DNA of 64,000 bases from JAAFHB01 sp963677935 (GCA_963677935.2 CAXXEH010000003.1:5332001-5396000), one strand, 5' to 3'. Shown: positions 34,806-44,043, numbered from the stretch's first letter. Numbers and translations are program-made. Notes: a model not told the origin generated them from the sequence alone.

Positions 34806-35377
34806 TGGCGAAGGAGGATGATCAGAATTCCGAGAAGGTCGCCAAGATTAGCCCGTAATAATTTTAATGCCCTGCTGATCAGCGCTTCTACAGCTTTTTG
34901 GGTTATCCCCATTTTCTCTGCAATTTGTGGGTAGGTTAATTGGTCTTTCCTGCTGTATTCGAACGCGGTGTGACATCGGTCGGGAAGCTTTCCAACTGCC
35001 TGCCACAATCTGGTATTAAGATCTTTGGTATCAATTGACTCTTCAGTATCATATTGAGGGACATCGGTCAGATTCGTAATAGGTACAAAACGAGCACGAT
35101 GCTCTTCTCTTAGTTGGTCAATGCACTTGTTCCGCACCATAAAATAGAGATACGAATAAAGGTCTTCGATATTTTGCAATCCATTTCTCTTTTCCCAGAA
35201 TCTGACAAAACAATCCTGTACAAGACTTTGAGCTAGGTCCTGATCATGTACAATCCTGATCGCATGGATGGTTAAAACCTTGTAATACTTCCTGAAAATG
35301 AAATCAAAAGCCTCTTCTTTCCCCAGTTGCAACCGAGTAAATAAGAATAGGTCGTCATTCTCATTTTTAAAGTTCAT
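34802..35377 (-). CDS. ECF-type RNA polymerase sigma factor, locus B
   Basis: A sigma-70 family protein of 191 residues if started at ATG 35377. The frame stays open to a TTG at 35413, but that codon lies inside the candidate -7 box, and MNFKNENDDLFLFTRLQLGKEE is a normal ECF N-terminus, so the downstream start is preferred. Region 2 has DLAQSLVQDCFVRFWEKRNGL and DLYSYLYFMVRNKCIDQLRE; region 4 has LPDRCHTAFEYSRKDQLTYPQIAEKMGITQKAVEALISRALKLL with the helix-turn-helix. A short hydrophobic tail follows. Unlike locus A the gene is on the opposite strand, divergent from its presumed anti-sigma partner fecR and convergent with the URO-D gene. Confidence 0.9.
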   Translation of the reverse strand: MNFKNENDDLFLFTRLQLGKEEAFDFIFRKYYKVLTIHAIRIVHDQDLAQSLVQDCFVRFWEKRNGLQNIEDLYSYLYFMVRNKCIDQLREEHRARFVPITNLTDVPQYDTEESIDTKDLNTRLWQAVGKLPDRCHTAFEYSRKDQLTYPQIAEKMGITQKAVEALISRALKLLRANLGDLLGILIILLRH

Positions 35378-35410
35378 ATCTGCATTTGGGTTAGATAGCG
35401 CTAATTTTAA

Positions 35411-35418
35411 CAAATATA
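35411..35418 (-). promoter_or_regulatory. Candidate -7 box (TATATTTG) of the locus B sigma gene
   Basis: On the minus strand TATATTTG matches TAnnTTTG and sits 34 bases upstream of ATG 35377, a good spacing for a short leader. No clear -33 TTTG is present in the A/T tracts further upstream. Its position supports the shorter start chosen for the sigma gene. Confidence 0.5.
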
Positions 35419-35514
35419 CATTTTTTTTTAATGTCTTATTTTTTTTAAAAAATTATTTTAATCCAGACATAGGGTGTTGCAGGTAAAAATACGTCTTAAA
35501 GAAAATGAAAGAAA

Positions 35515-36546
35515 ATGGAGGGAAATATTCACAGCTTAATTTCAGAATATTTTGATGGAAATCTTTCCGAATCGGAGCTTCAGGTATTAAAAAATCATCT
35601 GAAGTCAAATCCATCCGACCTCAAAATATACCAGGACTACCGCCTCCTTTTGGCACAATCAGGAGAAAAAATTGCTTTAAAGGAAATTGATATCGAAAAT
35701 GCACTAAAAAAAACCAAGCTTCGGCTGTTTTTTGGAAAAACAACCCTACTTCAATATTTGCAAAAAATTGCAGCGATACTTTTATTTGCAGGAATATTTT
35801 CATCTGCCTATATCTATTATTACAATTCGCACTCAGTTAAATTTCATACTGAACATGCGGGAACGTTGCAGGAAGTTTCGACGATTTTTGGTATACGATC
35901 AAAATTTCACCTTCCTGATGGAACAACTGTAAATTTAAATTCGGGTAGCAAGTTGATTTTTCCGGTTGAATTTACAGGCAATACCAGGAATGTGGAATTG
36001 GTGGGGGAGGCCTTCTTTGATGTAACCGCTGATGCAAAAAAGCCATTTGTTGTTAAGACCAGCGAAATTAACGTAAAGGTTTTGGGAACAGCATTTAATC
36101 TTCAGGCATATGCCGATTCCAAAGAGATTACCACAACACTTGTTCACGGTAAGGTATTACTGGAACGGGAGTATTCAGGTGTGACGAAACAAGTTGCAGA
36201 ACTAAAACCTCTTGATCGGGCAGTATTTCATTTGAAAGAGAAGGAGATCGATATTTCAGCAGAGGAAGATCTGGATAAATTTATTGCCTGGAAAGAGGGA
36301 AAATTGGTTTTCTTCAACGATCCTATCGAAAAGGTAGCCGAAAAATTGGGATACTGGTATAATGTAAACGTTAAAATTGGTAACGATCATCTTAGACGGT
36401 ATCGATTCACAGCTACATTTACAGATGAGCCAATTGAGCAGGTGCTTGATTTATTAAGTAAGTCATCTCCGATTAGATATCAGATTGTAAAAGCATCAAA
36501 ACTTTCTGACAATTCGTATTCTAAACGGGAGATCATTTTTAACTAA
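35515..36546 (+). CDS. FecR-type anti-sigma factor, locus B
   Basis: A 343-residue inner-membrane protein. The N-terminal cytoplasmic segment (about 1-75, MEGNIHSLISEYFDGNLSESELQVL) is the anti-sigma part, followed by one membrane helix (about 80-103, IAAILLFAGIFSSAYIYYY). The periplasmic FecR domain shows GIRSKFHLPDGTTVNLNSGS, GEAFFDVTADAKKPF and KVLGTAFNLQAY, and the C-terminal DUF4974 domain has KLGYWYNVNVKIG, RFTATFTDEPIEQVLDLL and PIRYQI. It should restrain the divergently encoded sigma factor until the STN domain of SusC B signals. The gene lies 137 bases from the sigma start across a shared AT-rich control region. Confidence 0.93.
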   Translation: MEGNIHSLISEYFDGNLSESELQVLKNHLKSNPSDLKIYQDYRLLLAQSGEKIALKEIDIENALKKTKLRLFFGKTTLLQYLQKIAAILLFAGIFSSAYIYYYNSHSVKFHTEHAGTLQEVSTIFGIRSKFHLPDGTTVNLNSGSKLIFPVEFTGNTRNVELVGEAFFDVTADAKKPFVVKTSEINVKVLGTAFNLQAYADSKEITTTLVHGKVLLEREYSGVTKQVAELKPLDRAVFHLKEKEIDISAEEDLDKFIAWKEGKLVFFNDPIEKVAEKLGYWYNVNVKIGNDHLRRYRFTATFTDEPIEQVLDLLSKSSPIRYQIVKASKLSDNSYSKREIIFN

Positions 36547-36575
36547 CGAGATTATAAACTTCAAAAATGATGCCT

Positions 36576-36593
36576 ATGGTAAATCCTGAGTGA
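36576..36593 (+). other. Possible short leader reading frame upstream of susC B
   Basis: ATG 36576 opens a five-codon frame (MVNPE) that ends with TGA a few bases before the stem-loop. It shares the octamer GCCTATGG (36572-36579) with the same position in locus A. Translation is unproven. Confidence 0.25.
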
Positions 36594-36679
36594 AAAACTA
36601 ACGGGAAAGTGTTAGCGCACCTCCCCGTTAAAGATTAAATGTCTTCATTTCTTCGAAAAAAATTATTAACGAACATTTA
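36590..36679 (-). ncRNA. Candidate cis-antisense small RNA between fecR and susC, locus B
   Basis: TAACGGG (36599-36605) and CCCGTTA (36624-36630) form a perfect seven-pair stem. On the minus strand it is followed, after one base, by TTTTT (36597-36593), a terminator-like layout absent from the plus strand. A minus-strand TAAATGTTCG (36679-36670) lies about 40 bases before the stem, so a short RNA complementary to the susC leader is plausible. Loop bases resemble those of locus A: GGGAA, TGTT, GCGCA and TCCCC occur in the same order in both. Boundaries are approximate and inferred. Confidence 0.4.
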
Positions 36680-36692
36680 ACAACGCAAAAAT

Positions 36693-39600
36693 ATGAAAAA
36701 ATTCGGATTTAACTCTCCGAACGGCAACAGGTATGTCGTTTTAAAGAAAGGATTAATTGTTATGAAAATTACGCTAATACTGATCCTGATTTCTACTTTA
36801 AATCTTTTAGCAACGGGTACCTATTCCCAGACTGCAAGGGTATCACTAAAACTAAACCAAACATCAATTAAACAAGTACTTAAGGAAATTGAACACTCGA
36901 CTGAATTTTATTTTTTATATAACAACGACCTTGTTAATGTCGAGCGAAAAGTAGATATCGATGCTGACAACGAGCAGATCACTAACATCCTTGACCGGCT
37001 ATTCGCAAATGGCGAGGAGAAATATGCAGTGTACGACAGGCAGATCGTGATTTCTCCTGCCAATATGCCACTTCCTCAGGAGGCTCAGCGAAAAGTGGCG
37101 GGTAAAGTCACTGATCAATCCGGTGCTCCAATAACCGGTGCATCGGTCGTAGTGAAAGGGACTACGATTGGAGTAACAACCGGATATGATGGGACTTTCA
37201 CCCTTGTATTGCCGACTAATGTTAAATCTCTTACGTTTTCATTTGTAGGAATGAAGACACAGGAGGTACCCATTGGCGCTAAATCGCAGTACAATGTTAT
37301 ACTTCAGGAAGAGACGATTGGACTGGAGGAAGTTGTGGCAGTTGGATATGGAACTCAGAAAAAGGCCAATCTTACCGGATCTGTTGCGGCTGTCTCCGGA
37401 GATGAACTTGTTAAACGACCAGCGCCCAATGTTCAGAACCTGCTGCAGGGAAAAGTTACCGGTCTTCAGGTTACCGAAGCGTACGGGAAACCAGGTGATG
37501 AGGGTAACGTAATGCGTATCCGTGGAATTGGAACCTTTAGTAGTGCAGGAAGCAATCCACTTGTTCTTATCGATGGTATTTCGGGTGATATGACCAATTT
37601 AAATCCGAACGATATCGCATCGATTTCAGTACTGAAAGATGCTGCCTCAAGTGCCATTTATGGCGCCCGTGCTGCAAACGGGGTAATTCTTATTACGACA
37701 AAGAGAGGTACCAGTACTGAAGGACTTAATATTACCTATGATGGGAATGTTCAGGCTCAGTCGGCTACAAGATTGCCAGATCTGGTGACCAATTCAGCCG
37801 ATTATATGACCTATTGGAACCAGGCCAGGGTCAGAAACGGCATGACTGGTTATTTTACCCCGTCTACCATCGACGCTTTTAGAAATAATCAGAACGATCC
37901 GGTTCACTATCCCAACTTTGACTGGATTCATTATATGTTCCACACTGCGTTTACTCAGGATCACCACATCAATATCAGTGGTGGAAATGATAAAACAACT
38001 TTTAATATGTCTCTTGGCTATATGGATCAGGGAGGAATTGTTAGTATATATGATTTCAAAAAATATACGGCGCTTATCTCTGTCGACACCAAGGTGAAAG
38101 ACTGGATCACCATCGGTGGTGCCATGACCATGGTTAAAAAAGACATTGCAAAAAACAACTTTGACTCAACGGGTGACGATTATGTACTTGGTATCTATGG
38201 ATCAGGACCAAACTATAATCCGATGGTAACATTGCCTGACGGAACTTCCGGATATGTGGCAAGATATAGTGCTGCGATCGGGGAATGGACCGTACGAAAT
38301 CCTAAAGCTCAGGATGTTTGCGGTGAATACTTCTCAAATGCCTACAATATCTCTCCACAGTTTTATGCAAAGGTAAAACTGCACAAGAACCTGGAATGGA
38401 TGACCAAAGGATCATTGATTCTCGACGAATTCTTTAGTAAAAACCACGAACATGCGGTAAACAACTACTATTTCGATAACGGCGCTTTTGCGCATAACAA
38501 TTCAACCTGGCATCTTGGAGCTCAGGACAGCTGGGCCCAAAACATGCTCACCACTTTTTATTCAACCTTAAGTTATAATAAGGTTTTCAACCAAAGCCAT
38601 ACTTTAAGCGCTTTAGCCGGTTACAACCAGGAATACAACAATAACAGGGTTTTAGGCGGAACAAGGGTCACATTCCCTACCGATGGCCTCAGAGAACTCA
38701 ATGCTGCTTCCGCAACGAATCAGACAACTTCAGGTACTTCTTATGAATGGGCTATCAGATCCTATTTCGGTCGTATTAATTATGATTTCAAAGGCAAGTA
38801 TCTGGTTGAAGTCAACGGACGTTACGATGGAACATCCAGAATTGCATCTAATACCCGGTGGGGTTTCTTTCCATCTGTTTCTGCTGCATGGAGGGTAACT
38901 CAAGAGTCGTTTGCTAAAAAATACGACTGGCTTACCAATTTGAAAGTAAGGGGATCATGGGGACAATTGGGTAACCAAAACGTTGGAAATTATCCTTATC
39001 AGGAGGTATTGTCCACAACCAGTTATCCGTTTGATACCAATGCTCCGGGAGCATATCAGGCCCGCATGGTCGATAAAACACTGAAATGGGAAACAACGAC
39101 CATCACAGATGCCGGTGTCGATCTCGACATCAAAAGCGGATTGTTTACTTTAACAGCCGACTGGTATAACAAAAATACGACGAACATTCTCTACACACCA
39201 CCGGTACCTTACAGTGTTGGATTGTCTGCCCCGACCGTTAACTACGGAAGTATGACAAATAAAGGGATTGACCTGGAAATTGGTCACGAAAAGCAAGTAG
39301 GGGAATTCAAATATCGTGTAACCTTAAATTATTCCAGTTTTAGGAATGAGGTTACCAAAATTATATCCCCAACTTACGGAATACAGACTGTTCAGGTAGG
39401 GATTCCCTGGAATTCTTACTATTTGATCAAACAAATCGGAATTTTCCAAAACCAGTCTGAAATAACATCCGGTCCAACTCATCCTTTTAATCCAAAACCG
39501 GGTGACCTGAAATTCCAGGATCAGTTGACTATTGACACCAATGGCGACGGTATTATGGATAAAGCAGATAACGTCATTGACTCTAAAGACCGGGTGGTTG

Positions 39601-40100
39601 TTCCCGGCGCTTATCCAAAGTTCTATGGTGGCGGTAGCATCAATATTTTCTGGAGAGACTTTGACCTGACAGCATTCTTCCAGGGTGTTTGGGGACAAAA
39701 GTTTTATAATACCGGTGGATGGGGCTCATTGCCATTCATGCAGGGTAGTGCACCAACAAAGAAATTTGTATCAGAAATGTGGACCGGAGAAGGTACATCC
39801 AATACCCAGCCGGCTATGTTTATGAATGGTTATGCACCTGTAACCGGGACGAACTCTACTTTCCTTTTGTATGATGCATCCTATCTGCGGTTAAAAAACC
39901 TCGCTATTGGATATAATTTGCCGAAAAAAGTGTATGAGAAAATCGGATTAAAAGGTCTGCGTGTTTATGTATCGGGCGACAACCTCTTAACATTCACCAA
40001 ATACCCCGAAGCCGATCCTGAAAGAGCCGTTCAACAAGGTCGTTTCGCCGGTTATCCGCAATTGATGACATTAACTTTAGGAATTAGGGTCAAACTTTAA
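36693..40100 (+). CDS. SusC-like TonB-dependent transporter with STN signalling domain, locus B
   Basis: An 1135-residue outer-membrane receptor. The long signal peptide ends GTYSQ (about residue 46). The STN domain follows (about 55-115, SIKQVLKEIEHSTEFYFLYN), then a carboxypeptidase-regulatory-like domain (GKVTDQSGAPITGASVVVKG), and the plug (VAVGYGTQKKANLTGSVAAV, LLQGKVTGLQVTEAYGKPGD, VLIDGISGD and LKDAASSAIYGARAANGVILITTKRG). The YGTQKK and GAxAANGVILITTKRG segments are the SusC signature. The barrel ends with LMTLTLGIRVKL. The STN domain indicates that this receptor both imports glycan and signals to FecR B. The SusD partner starts 15 bases downstream. Length is normal. Confidence 0.96.
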   Translation: MKKFGFNSPNGNRYVVLKKGLIVMKITLILILISTLNLLATGTYSQTARVSLKLNQTSIKQVLKEIEHSTEFYFLYNNDLVNVERKVDIDADNEQITNILDRLFANGEEKYAVYDRQIVISPANMPLPQEAQRKVAGKVTDQSGAPITGASVVVKGTTIGVTTGYDGTFTLVLPTNVKSLTFSFVGMKTQEVPIGAKSQYNVILQEETIGLEEVVAVGYGTQKKANLTGSVAAVSGDELVKRPAPNVQNLLQGKVTGLQVTEAYGKPGDEGNVMRIRGIGTFSSAGSNPLVLIDGISGDMTNLNPNDIASISVLKDAASSAIYGARAANGVILITTKRGTSTEGLNITYDGNVQAQSATRLPDLVTNSADYMTYWNQARVRNGMTGYFTPSTIDAFRNNQNDPVHYPNFDWIHYMFHTAFTQDHHINISGGNDKTTFNMSLGYMDQGGIVSIYDFKKYTALISVDTKVKDWITIGGAMTMVKKDIAKNNFDSTGDDYVLGIYGSGPNYNPMVTLPDGTSGYVARYSAAIGEWTVRNPKAQDVCGEYFSNAYNISPQFYAKVKLHKNLEWMTKGSLILDEFFSKNHEHAVNNYYFDNGAFAHNNSTWHLGAQDSWAQNMLTTFYSTLSYNKVFNQSHTLSALAGYNQEYNNNRVLGGTRVTFPTDGLRELNAASATNQTTSGTSYEWAIRSYFGRINYDFKGKYLVEVNGRYDGTSRIASNTRWGFFPSVSAAWRVTQESFAKKYDWLTNLKVRGSWGQLGNQNVGNYPYQEVLSTTSYPFDTNAPGAYQARMVDKTLKWETTTITDAGVDLDIKSGLFTLTADWYNKNTTNILYTPPVPYSVGLSAPTVNYGSMTNKGIDLEIGHEKQVGEFKYRVTLNYSSFRNEVTKIISPTYGIQTVQVGIPWNSYYLIKQIGIFQNQSEITSGPTHPFNPKPGDLKFQDQLTIDTNGDGIMDKADNVIDSKDRVVVPGAYPKFYGGGSINIFWRDFDLTAFFQGVWGQKFYNTGGWGSLPFMQGSAPTKKFVSEMWTGEGTSNTQPAMFMNGYAPVTGTNSTFLLYDASYLRLKNLAIGYNLPKKVYEKIGLKGLRVYVSGDNLLTFTKYPEADPERAVQQGRFAGYPQLMTLTLGIRVKL

Positions 40101-40115
40101 TTAACAATCTACGCT

Positions 40116-41669
40116 ATGAATAATTATATTAAAAATATCGTTATTAAAAATTTCATTATCGGAATTCTGATAGTGAGTTTGGTGTCTTGCTCCGGGTTTC
40201 TGGATAAAAACCCGCTTGACCAAATATCCGGTCCTACTTTCTGGAATACCCAGGCCGATGCCGATATGGCTTTAGCCGGTGTCTATGCACGACTCCTGGT
40301 CACTACATATGACTATGAACAAATGTTCTGGGATATCCTTGGCGGTGATTTGTATGGAGCAAGTCAGGGATCTGGTGTAACTTATACAAAACTCGCACAG
40401 GGATATATCGAATCAACATCCGGTGGTCCAATCGATGCGATATTTCAGCAAAGTTATCTTGGTATTACCAGCTGCAACATTTTCCTCGCCAATATCGACC
40501 GTGCGAAAATTCCTGATGCCACCAAGACCATTTATAAAGGTGAAGTATTGTTTTTAAGAGCTTTATTCTATTTTACACTTTCCGACTTCTACGGTGGTGT
40601 GCCGCTCTATACCAAGCCGGTTACTATAGATGAAGCTAAAGTTAAGCAAAGCTCAAAAGCAGATGTTATTAAACAGGTTCTGGCTGATTTGGATATTGCC
40701 ATTGCAAGTCTTCCAAATACCGATTACAGTGTAGTAGGGAAAGGTCATGCAGTGAAAGGTAGCGCATTGGCGCTCAGAGCAAAGGTGTGTCTCTTCCAGC
40801 AGGATTGGGCAGGCGCGGTAGCTGCAGCAAGTCAGGTCATGTCGGATGGTAAATTCAGCATCTGCAACAATTACAGTACCATGTTTTTGACTGTTGGCCA
40901 GGCCACAAATCCTGAAATTATGTTCTCATCCAGATGGCTCAGACCAGACCGGATACAACCCCAGACTTCCAGTCAGGATGTTCAATTTTTGTGGTGGTCT
41001 TTGATTAATCCACGCAATGAGCTTGTCGACGAGTTTGAATGTACCGATGGGCTGCCTATTTCGCAATCACCTTTGTACAATGGATCCACTACACTGACCC
41101 GGAAGTATAGTAACCGCGACCCCAGGTTGGTACTTAGTGTGAAGACTTTTGCTGAACCATTGATTAACTCTTCGGGGAAGACTGTGTATTGTTCTCCAAA
41201 TGCGCCATCAGAAACAGGTTGGGAACCGATCAAAACGCTGAATATTGACAACTTGCCGATCGATTATTCAACCATATGTGATCAGGACTGGGTATTATTG
41301 AGATATGCAGAAGTTTTGCTGATGTATGCTGAAGCAAAAAATGAAGTAAGTGGCCCTGATGTATCTGTATACAAGGCAATCAATGATGTTCGCGCAAGAC
41401 CAGGAGTCAATATGCCGGCGATTCCGACCGGATTAACCAAGGATCAAATGAGAACCCGCATTCAGCATGAAAGATGTGTTGAATTTTGTATGGAAGGTAA
41501 AAGATACAGTGACATGAAACGTTGGAAACTGGCCGAAACCTATTTCCCTACCCTCGTGGATCCGACAGGTGTAAGGCATACTTTTAATCCTGCCAAACAT
41601 TATGTGTTCCCATTCCCTCAGAGCGAGATTGATAATAATAAAAATCTGGTGCAAAATCCTAATTACTAA
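40116..41669 (+). CDS. SusD/RagB-family surface glycan-binding lipoprotein, locus B
   Basis: A 517-residue lipoprotein with lipobox SLVSC (Cys about residue 25) and the classical SusD opening GFLDKNPLDQISGPTFW followed by ADADMALAGVYARL. Helical repeats of the SusD core are visible (KTIYKGEVLFLRALFYFTLSDFYGGVPLYT, ALALRAKVCLFQQDWAGAVAAA), and the RagB/SusD C-terminal domain has VLLRYAEVLLMYAEAKNEV, INDVRARPGV, RIQHERCVEFCMEGKRYSDMKRW and FPFPQSEIDNNKNLVQNPNY, a near-perfect family terminus. It forms the lid of the SusC B channel. A strong hairpin follows the gene. Confidence 0.96.
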   Translation: MNNYIKNIVIKNFIIGILIVSLVSCSGFLDKNPLDQISGPTFWNTQADADMALAGVYARLLVTTYDYEQMFWDILGGDLYGASQGSGVTYTKLAQGYIESTSGGPIDAIFQQSYLGITSCNIFLANIDRAKIPDATKTIYKGEVLFLRALFYFTLSDFYGGVPLYTKPVTIDEAKVKQSSKADVIKQVLADLDIAIASLPNTDYSVVGKGHAVKGSALALRAKVCLFQQDWAGAVAAASQVMSDGKFSICNNYSTMFLTVGQATNPEIMFSSRWLRPDRIQPQTSSQDVQFLWWSLINPRNELVDEFECTDGLPISQSPLYNGSTTLTRKYSNRDPRLVLSVKTFAEPLINSSGKTVYCSPNAPSETGWEPIKTLNIDNLPIDYSTICDQDWVLLRYAEVLLMYAEAKNEVSGPDVSVYKAINDVRARPGVNMPAIPTGLTKDQMRTRIQHERCVEFCMEGKRYSDMKRWKLAETYFPTLVDPTGVRHTFNPAKHYVFPFPQSEIDNNKNLVQNPNY

Positions 41670-41706
41670 TACTATTTTGGGATTGAATTAAAAATTTGAA
41701 TTAAAT

Positions 41707-41755
41707 ACTATACAGGCTATTATCTTTTTCAATAATAGTCTGTATAGTTCATTAT
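41707..41755 (+). terminator. Strong hairpin after susCD of locus B
   Basis: ACTATACAGGCTATTAT (41707-41723) pairs with ATAATAGTCTGTATAGT (41732-41748) across an eight-base loop: 17 pairs, 16 of them Watson-Crick and one G-T. T-rich sequence follows (TCATTATTACTC), weaker than a classical run. It should end or attenuate the susCD message before the enzymes. Placement matches the terminator after susD in locus A. Confidence 0.75.
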
Positions 41756-41923
41756 TACTCTGTTTCTGCTTCTTATATTCGGTTTCACTCCCCCATTTAT
41801 CTGTTATAAGAAAAATTTCCAAAAACAGGAAATTATACCTCAATATGAACTGACTGAATACTATACTTCTCTTTAAAGTTGCATACAGAAGAATTGTTGT
41901 TTAACAAAAAGATGTATTAAAAA
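41749..41923 (+). other. Leader region of the first enzyme gene of locus B, with a small inverted repeat
   Basis: No gene is present. AATTTCC (41814-41820) and GGAAATT (41828-41834) form a perfect seven-base inverted repeat with a seven-base spacer, which could be an operator or small hairpin. A TAAAGTTG, one mismatch from the -7 consensus, lies about 45 bases before the start codon. Confidence 0.3.
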
Positions 41924-44002
41924 ATGAAAAAACTACCATTTGTTCTTTTAGTTTTTATAAGTTCGATGGCAATTGGGCAAAGTTCCGGGAAGATGAGCAA
42001 ATATGATGGCCGGTTTTGCTCCGGGAAAGGTGATGTTGACTTTTTGCGTCTGATCGATGAGTCGTTTGCGTTTTTTCATCCGAATCATACAGTTCCAAAT
42101 CTGACGATGGTTTATAAGCCTGAATGGGATACTTTTACCGAAGGTGCTGGCTGGGGCGCCTGGTGGATTCAAAACAGTTATGGATTCTCATATAGCGTCA
42201 CTCCCTTTCTTGAAGAACCGTGGTCTACGCTGCTACAGCGTTCATGGGACCTCTTCTGGGACAACCAGGGTGACGGCACGCGAAAGGGAGCCTGGGGAGA
42301 CGGAAAACCAAACCAACTTTCAGAATTGATCGCCCCGGATGGCTGTCTGGGAGATGCTGCAGCACCCGGGAAAATCGCTTACCGGCAAGGCGACGGAAAA
42401 GTAAAAATACACGACTGGTTTTATGAAGCCACTGCGGCGGGTGTAGTGATGCAAGCTGAGATTCTGCTGGTTAAACATGATTTAAAATTGGTACGGCATT
42501 ACCTGTCCAACATGGAACGCGCCTGTAACTTTATCGAGAAAACACGTGATCCCGGAAATAACTTATTCCTCGTTGGCCCCGCATGTAATCTTCTTGCTCC
42601 AAGCTATGGCGGAGTAATACAGTCCGATGGTACTTTTGGTAAGGGCTATCTGGCGGGACTTTCAATTACTTACCTCGCGGCTCTTGACCGGATGGTCGAG
42701 CTATACAAGTTAACTGATGATAAGGATAAACTCGCAGAATATTCACGTCGTCAAAAGATAACCCGCGAATCGCTGCCTCAGCTGCAAACTTCAGATGGAT
42801 ATTTTGTTAAATCGATGGAGCCGGGCGGTCTTAAACACGGCGTACCAGGTCAGGATCATTTTGGCTATCTTGAAGGTGTGGCCAATGCTGATGCGGTTGC
42901 CCTGAGGGTGGTAGATGATAAAACTGCAAAAGATATTTACAAAAAGATTGAATCAACTCCCCAAATTCGCCCTTATGACTTCCTCTTAACCAATGCGCCT
43001 GGTCTCGACGACACTTATGGTGGCTGGGGAAAGACCTCTGGTAAGGGTCTTGAGGGATTCTGGGCTTTCGGCGACTGGGTCAACGGAGGTGTCTGGGGCA
43101 CTGTTGAGGGGCGGGCAATTTTAATGTACTACCGGCTTGGTAAATTTGAAGATATCAGGCGTTCAGCGACGCGCGCCATGAGATGGGCGAAAGATTTCAG
43201 GATGGATGCACCCTGGTCGCAACAGGGGGAAAACACCCATAATCCATGGTCCGATTCAGGAAAGTTTCGGGTTGGTGGCGTTGCGGTGATGATTGACAAC
43301 TTTGCAATTCCGGCAGCGACAATCCGAGGACTTTTTGACTACGATTACCGCTCCGATTGCCTGATCCTCCGGCCTCGTGTACCAGGATCAATTACTGAGC
43401 TCACACAAAAACAGCCAATCCATTTTGGAGGAAAAAACCTTTATCTTTCCTGCCGTAATGGCGGACCCAAAGTTAAATCAGTTAAGGTGAATGGTAAGAC
43501 CATGAAGTGTACTTCGACTGATGAAATCGTTCTTCTGTACAACGACCTACCGGCCACGGCTAAAATAGAGATCATAACCGATGGGGGCTGGACAAAGGAA
43601 GCCAGGTCAGCAAGCTATCCGTTAATTCCGTCCCTTCTTACAGAGAATGGGACCAAAGTACCTGCACCGGTCTCGCTGCCTGAATCGTTGAAAAAGCCGT
43701 TTACCACTCTATCCGAGATGAAAAAACTTCTTGATAAAGAGCCGGGAGCTGACTATGAGAGGGCCTTTGTTGCTATTGCCATTAAATCTTGTGAAGATTG
43801 TCAGGTACGACTGGCGATGGATCCGGGCCCCGGATATTACCGACCGATCACACCTGAACGAAAAGAGGGAATTAACAAATTTTACGAACAAACCGCCCTG
43901 TCGTTATATAATGGTTTTTCCAAACGGATGACTGGTTATGCCCAAAGCATGGATAATGGGCAAAAACGATTGGCAGATCTGTTTTCTCAGGCGAATAAAT
44001 AG
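41924..44002 (+). CDS. Exported protein of an unrecognised family, copy 1 of 3 (toroid plus beta-sandwich)
   Basis: A 692-residue protein with a signal peptide ending MAIGQ. Blocks shared with the copies at 44138 and 52150 include DFLRLIDESF, PEWDTF-x-EGA-x-WG, WDLFWDNQGDG, KIHDWFYEATAAGVVMQAEI, DRMVELYKLT, GYLEGV-x-NADAVALR, FLLTNAPGLDDTY, EGRAILMYYRLGKFEDIRRS and MDAPWSQ-x-GEN. Helix-rich repeats over about 35-470 suggest an (alpha/alpha)6 toroid. A beta-rich part follows (about 480-570, LILRPRVPGSI, INGK-like VNGKTMKC), as in toroid glycosidases with a C-terminal sandwich, and a helical tail carries GPGYYRPITPERKEGINKFY. Conserved acidic residues (PEWD, GLDD, EGR) are active-site candidates. 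I cannot assign a known family; a glycoside hydrolase or lyase role is inferred from fold and context only. Confidence 0.65.
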   Translation: MKKLPFVLLVFISSMAIGQSSGKMSKYDGRFCSGKGDVDFLRLIDESFAFFHPNHTVPNLTMVYKPEWDTFTEGAGWGAWWIQNSYGFSYSVTPFLEEPWSTLLQRSWDLFWDNQGDGTRKGAWGDGKPNQLSELIAPDGCLGDAAAPGKIAYRQGDGKVKIHDWFYEATAAGVVMQAEILLVKHDLKLVRHYLSNMERACNFIEKTRDPGNNLFLVGPACNLLAPSYGGVIQSDGTFGKGYLAGLSITYLAALDRMVELYKLTDDKDKLAEYSRRQKITRESLPQLQTSDGYFVKSMEPGGLKHGVPGQDHFGYLEGVANADAVALRVVDDKTAKDIYKKIESTPQIRPYDFLLTNAPGLDDTYGGWGKTSGKGLEGFWAFGDWVNGGVWGTVEGRAILMYYRLGKFEDIRRSATRAMRWAKDFRMDAPWSQQGENTHNPWSDSGKFRVGGVAVMIDNFAIPAATIRGLFDYDYRSDCLILRPRVPGSITELTQKQPIHFGGKNLYLSCRNGGPKVKSVKVNGKTMKCTSTDEIVLLYNDLPATAKIEIITDGGWTKEARSASYPLIPSLLTENGTKVPAPVSLPESLKKPFTTLSEMKKLLDKEPGADYERAFVAIAIKSCEDCQVRLAMDPGPGYYRPITPERKEGINKFYEQTALSLYNGFSKRMTGYAQSMDNGQKRLADLFSQANK

Positions 44003-44043
44003 CGCTTCTTAAAGCTACAATAAAAATTGGTTCAATAATTAGC

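Noticed and set aside
41814..41834. Second terminator before the gene at 41924
   Set aside because: The AATTTCC/GGAAATT stem is short and AT-rich and has no T-run after it; kept only as a possible operator or hairpin.
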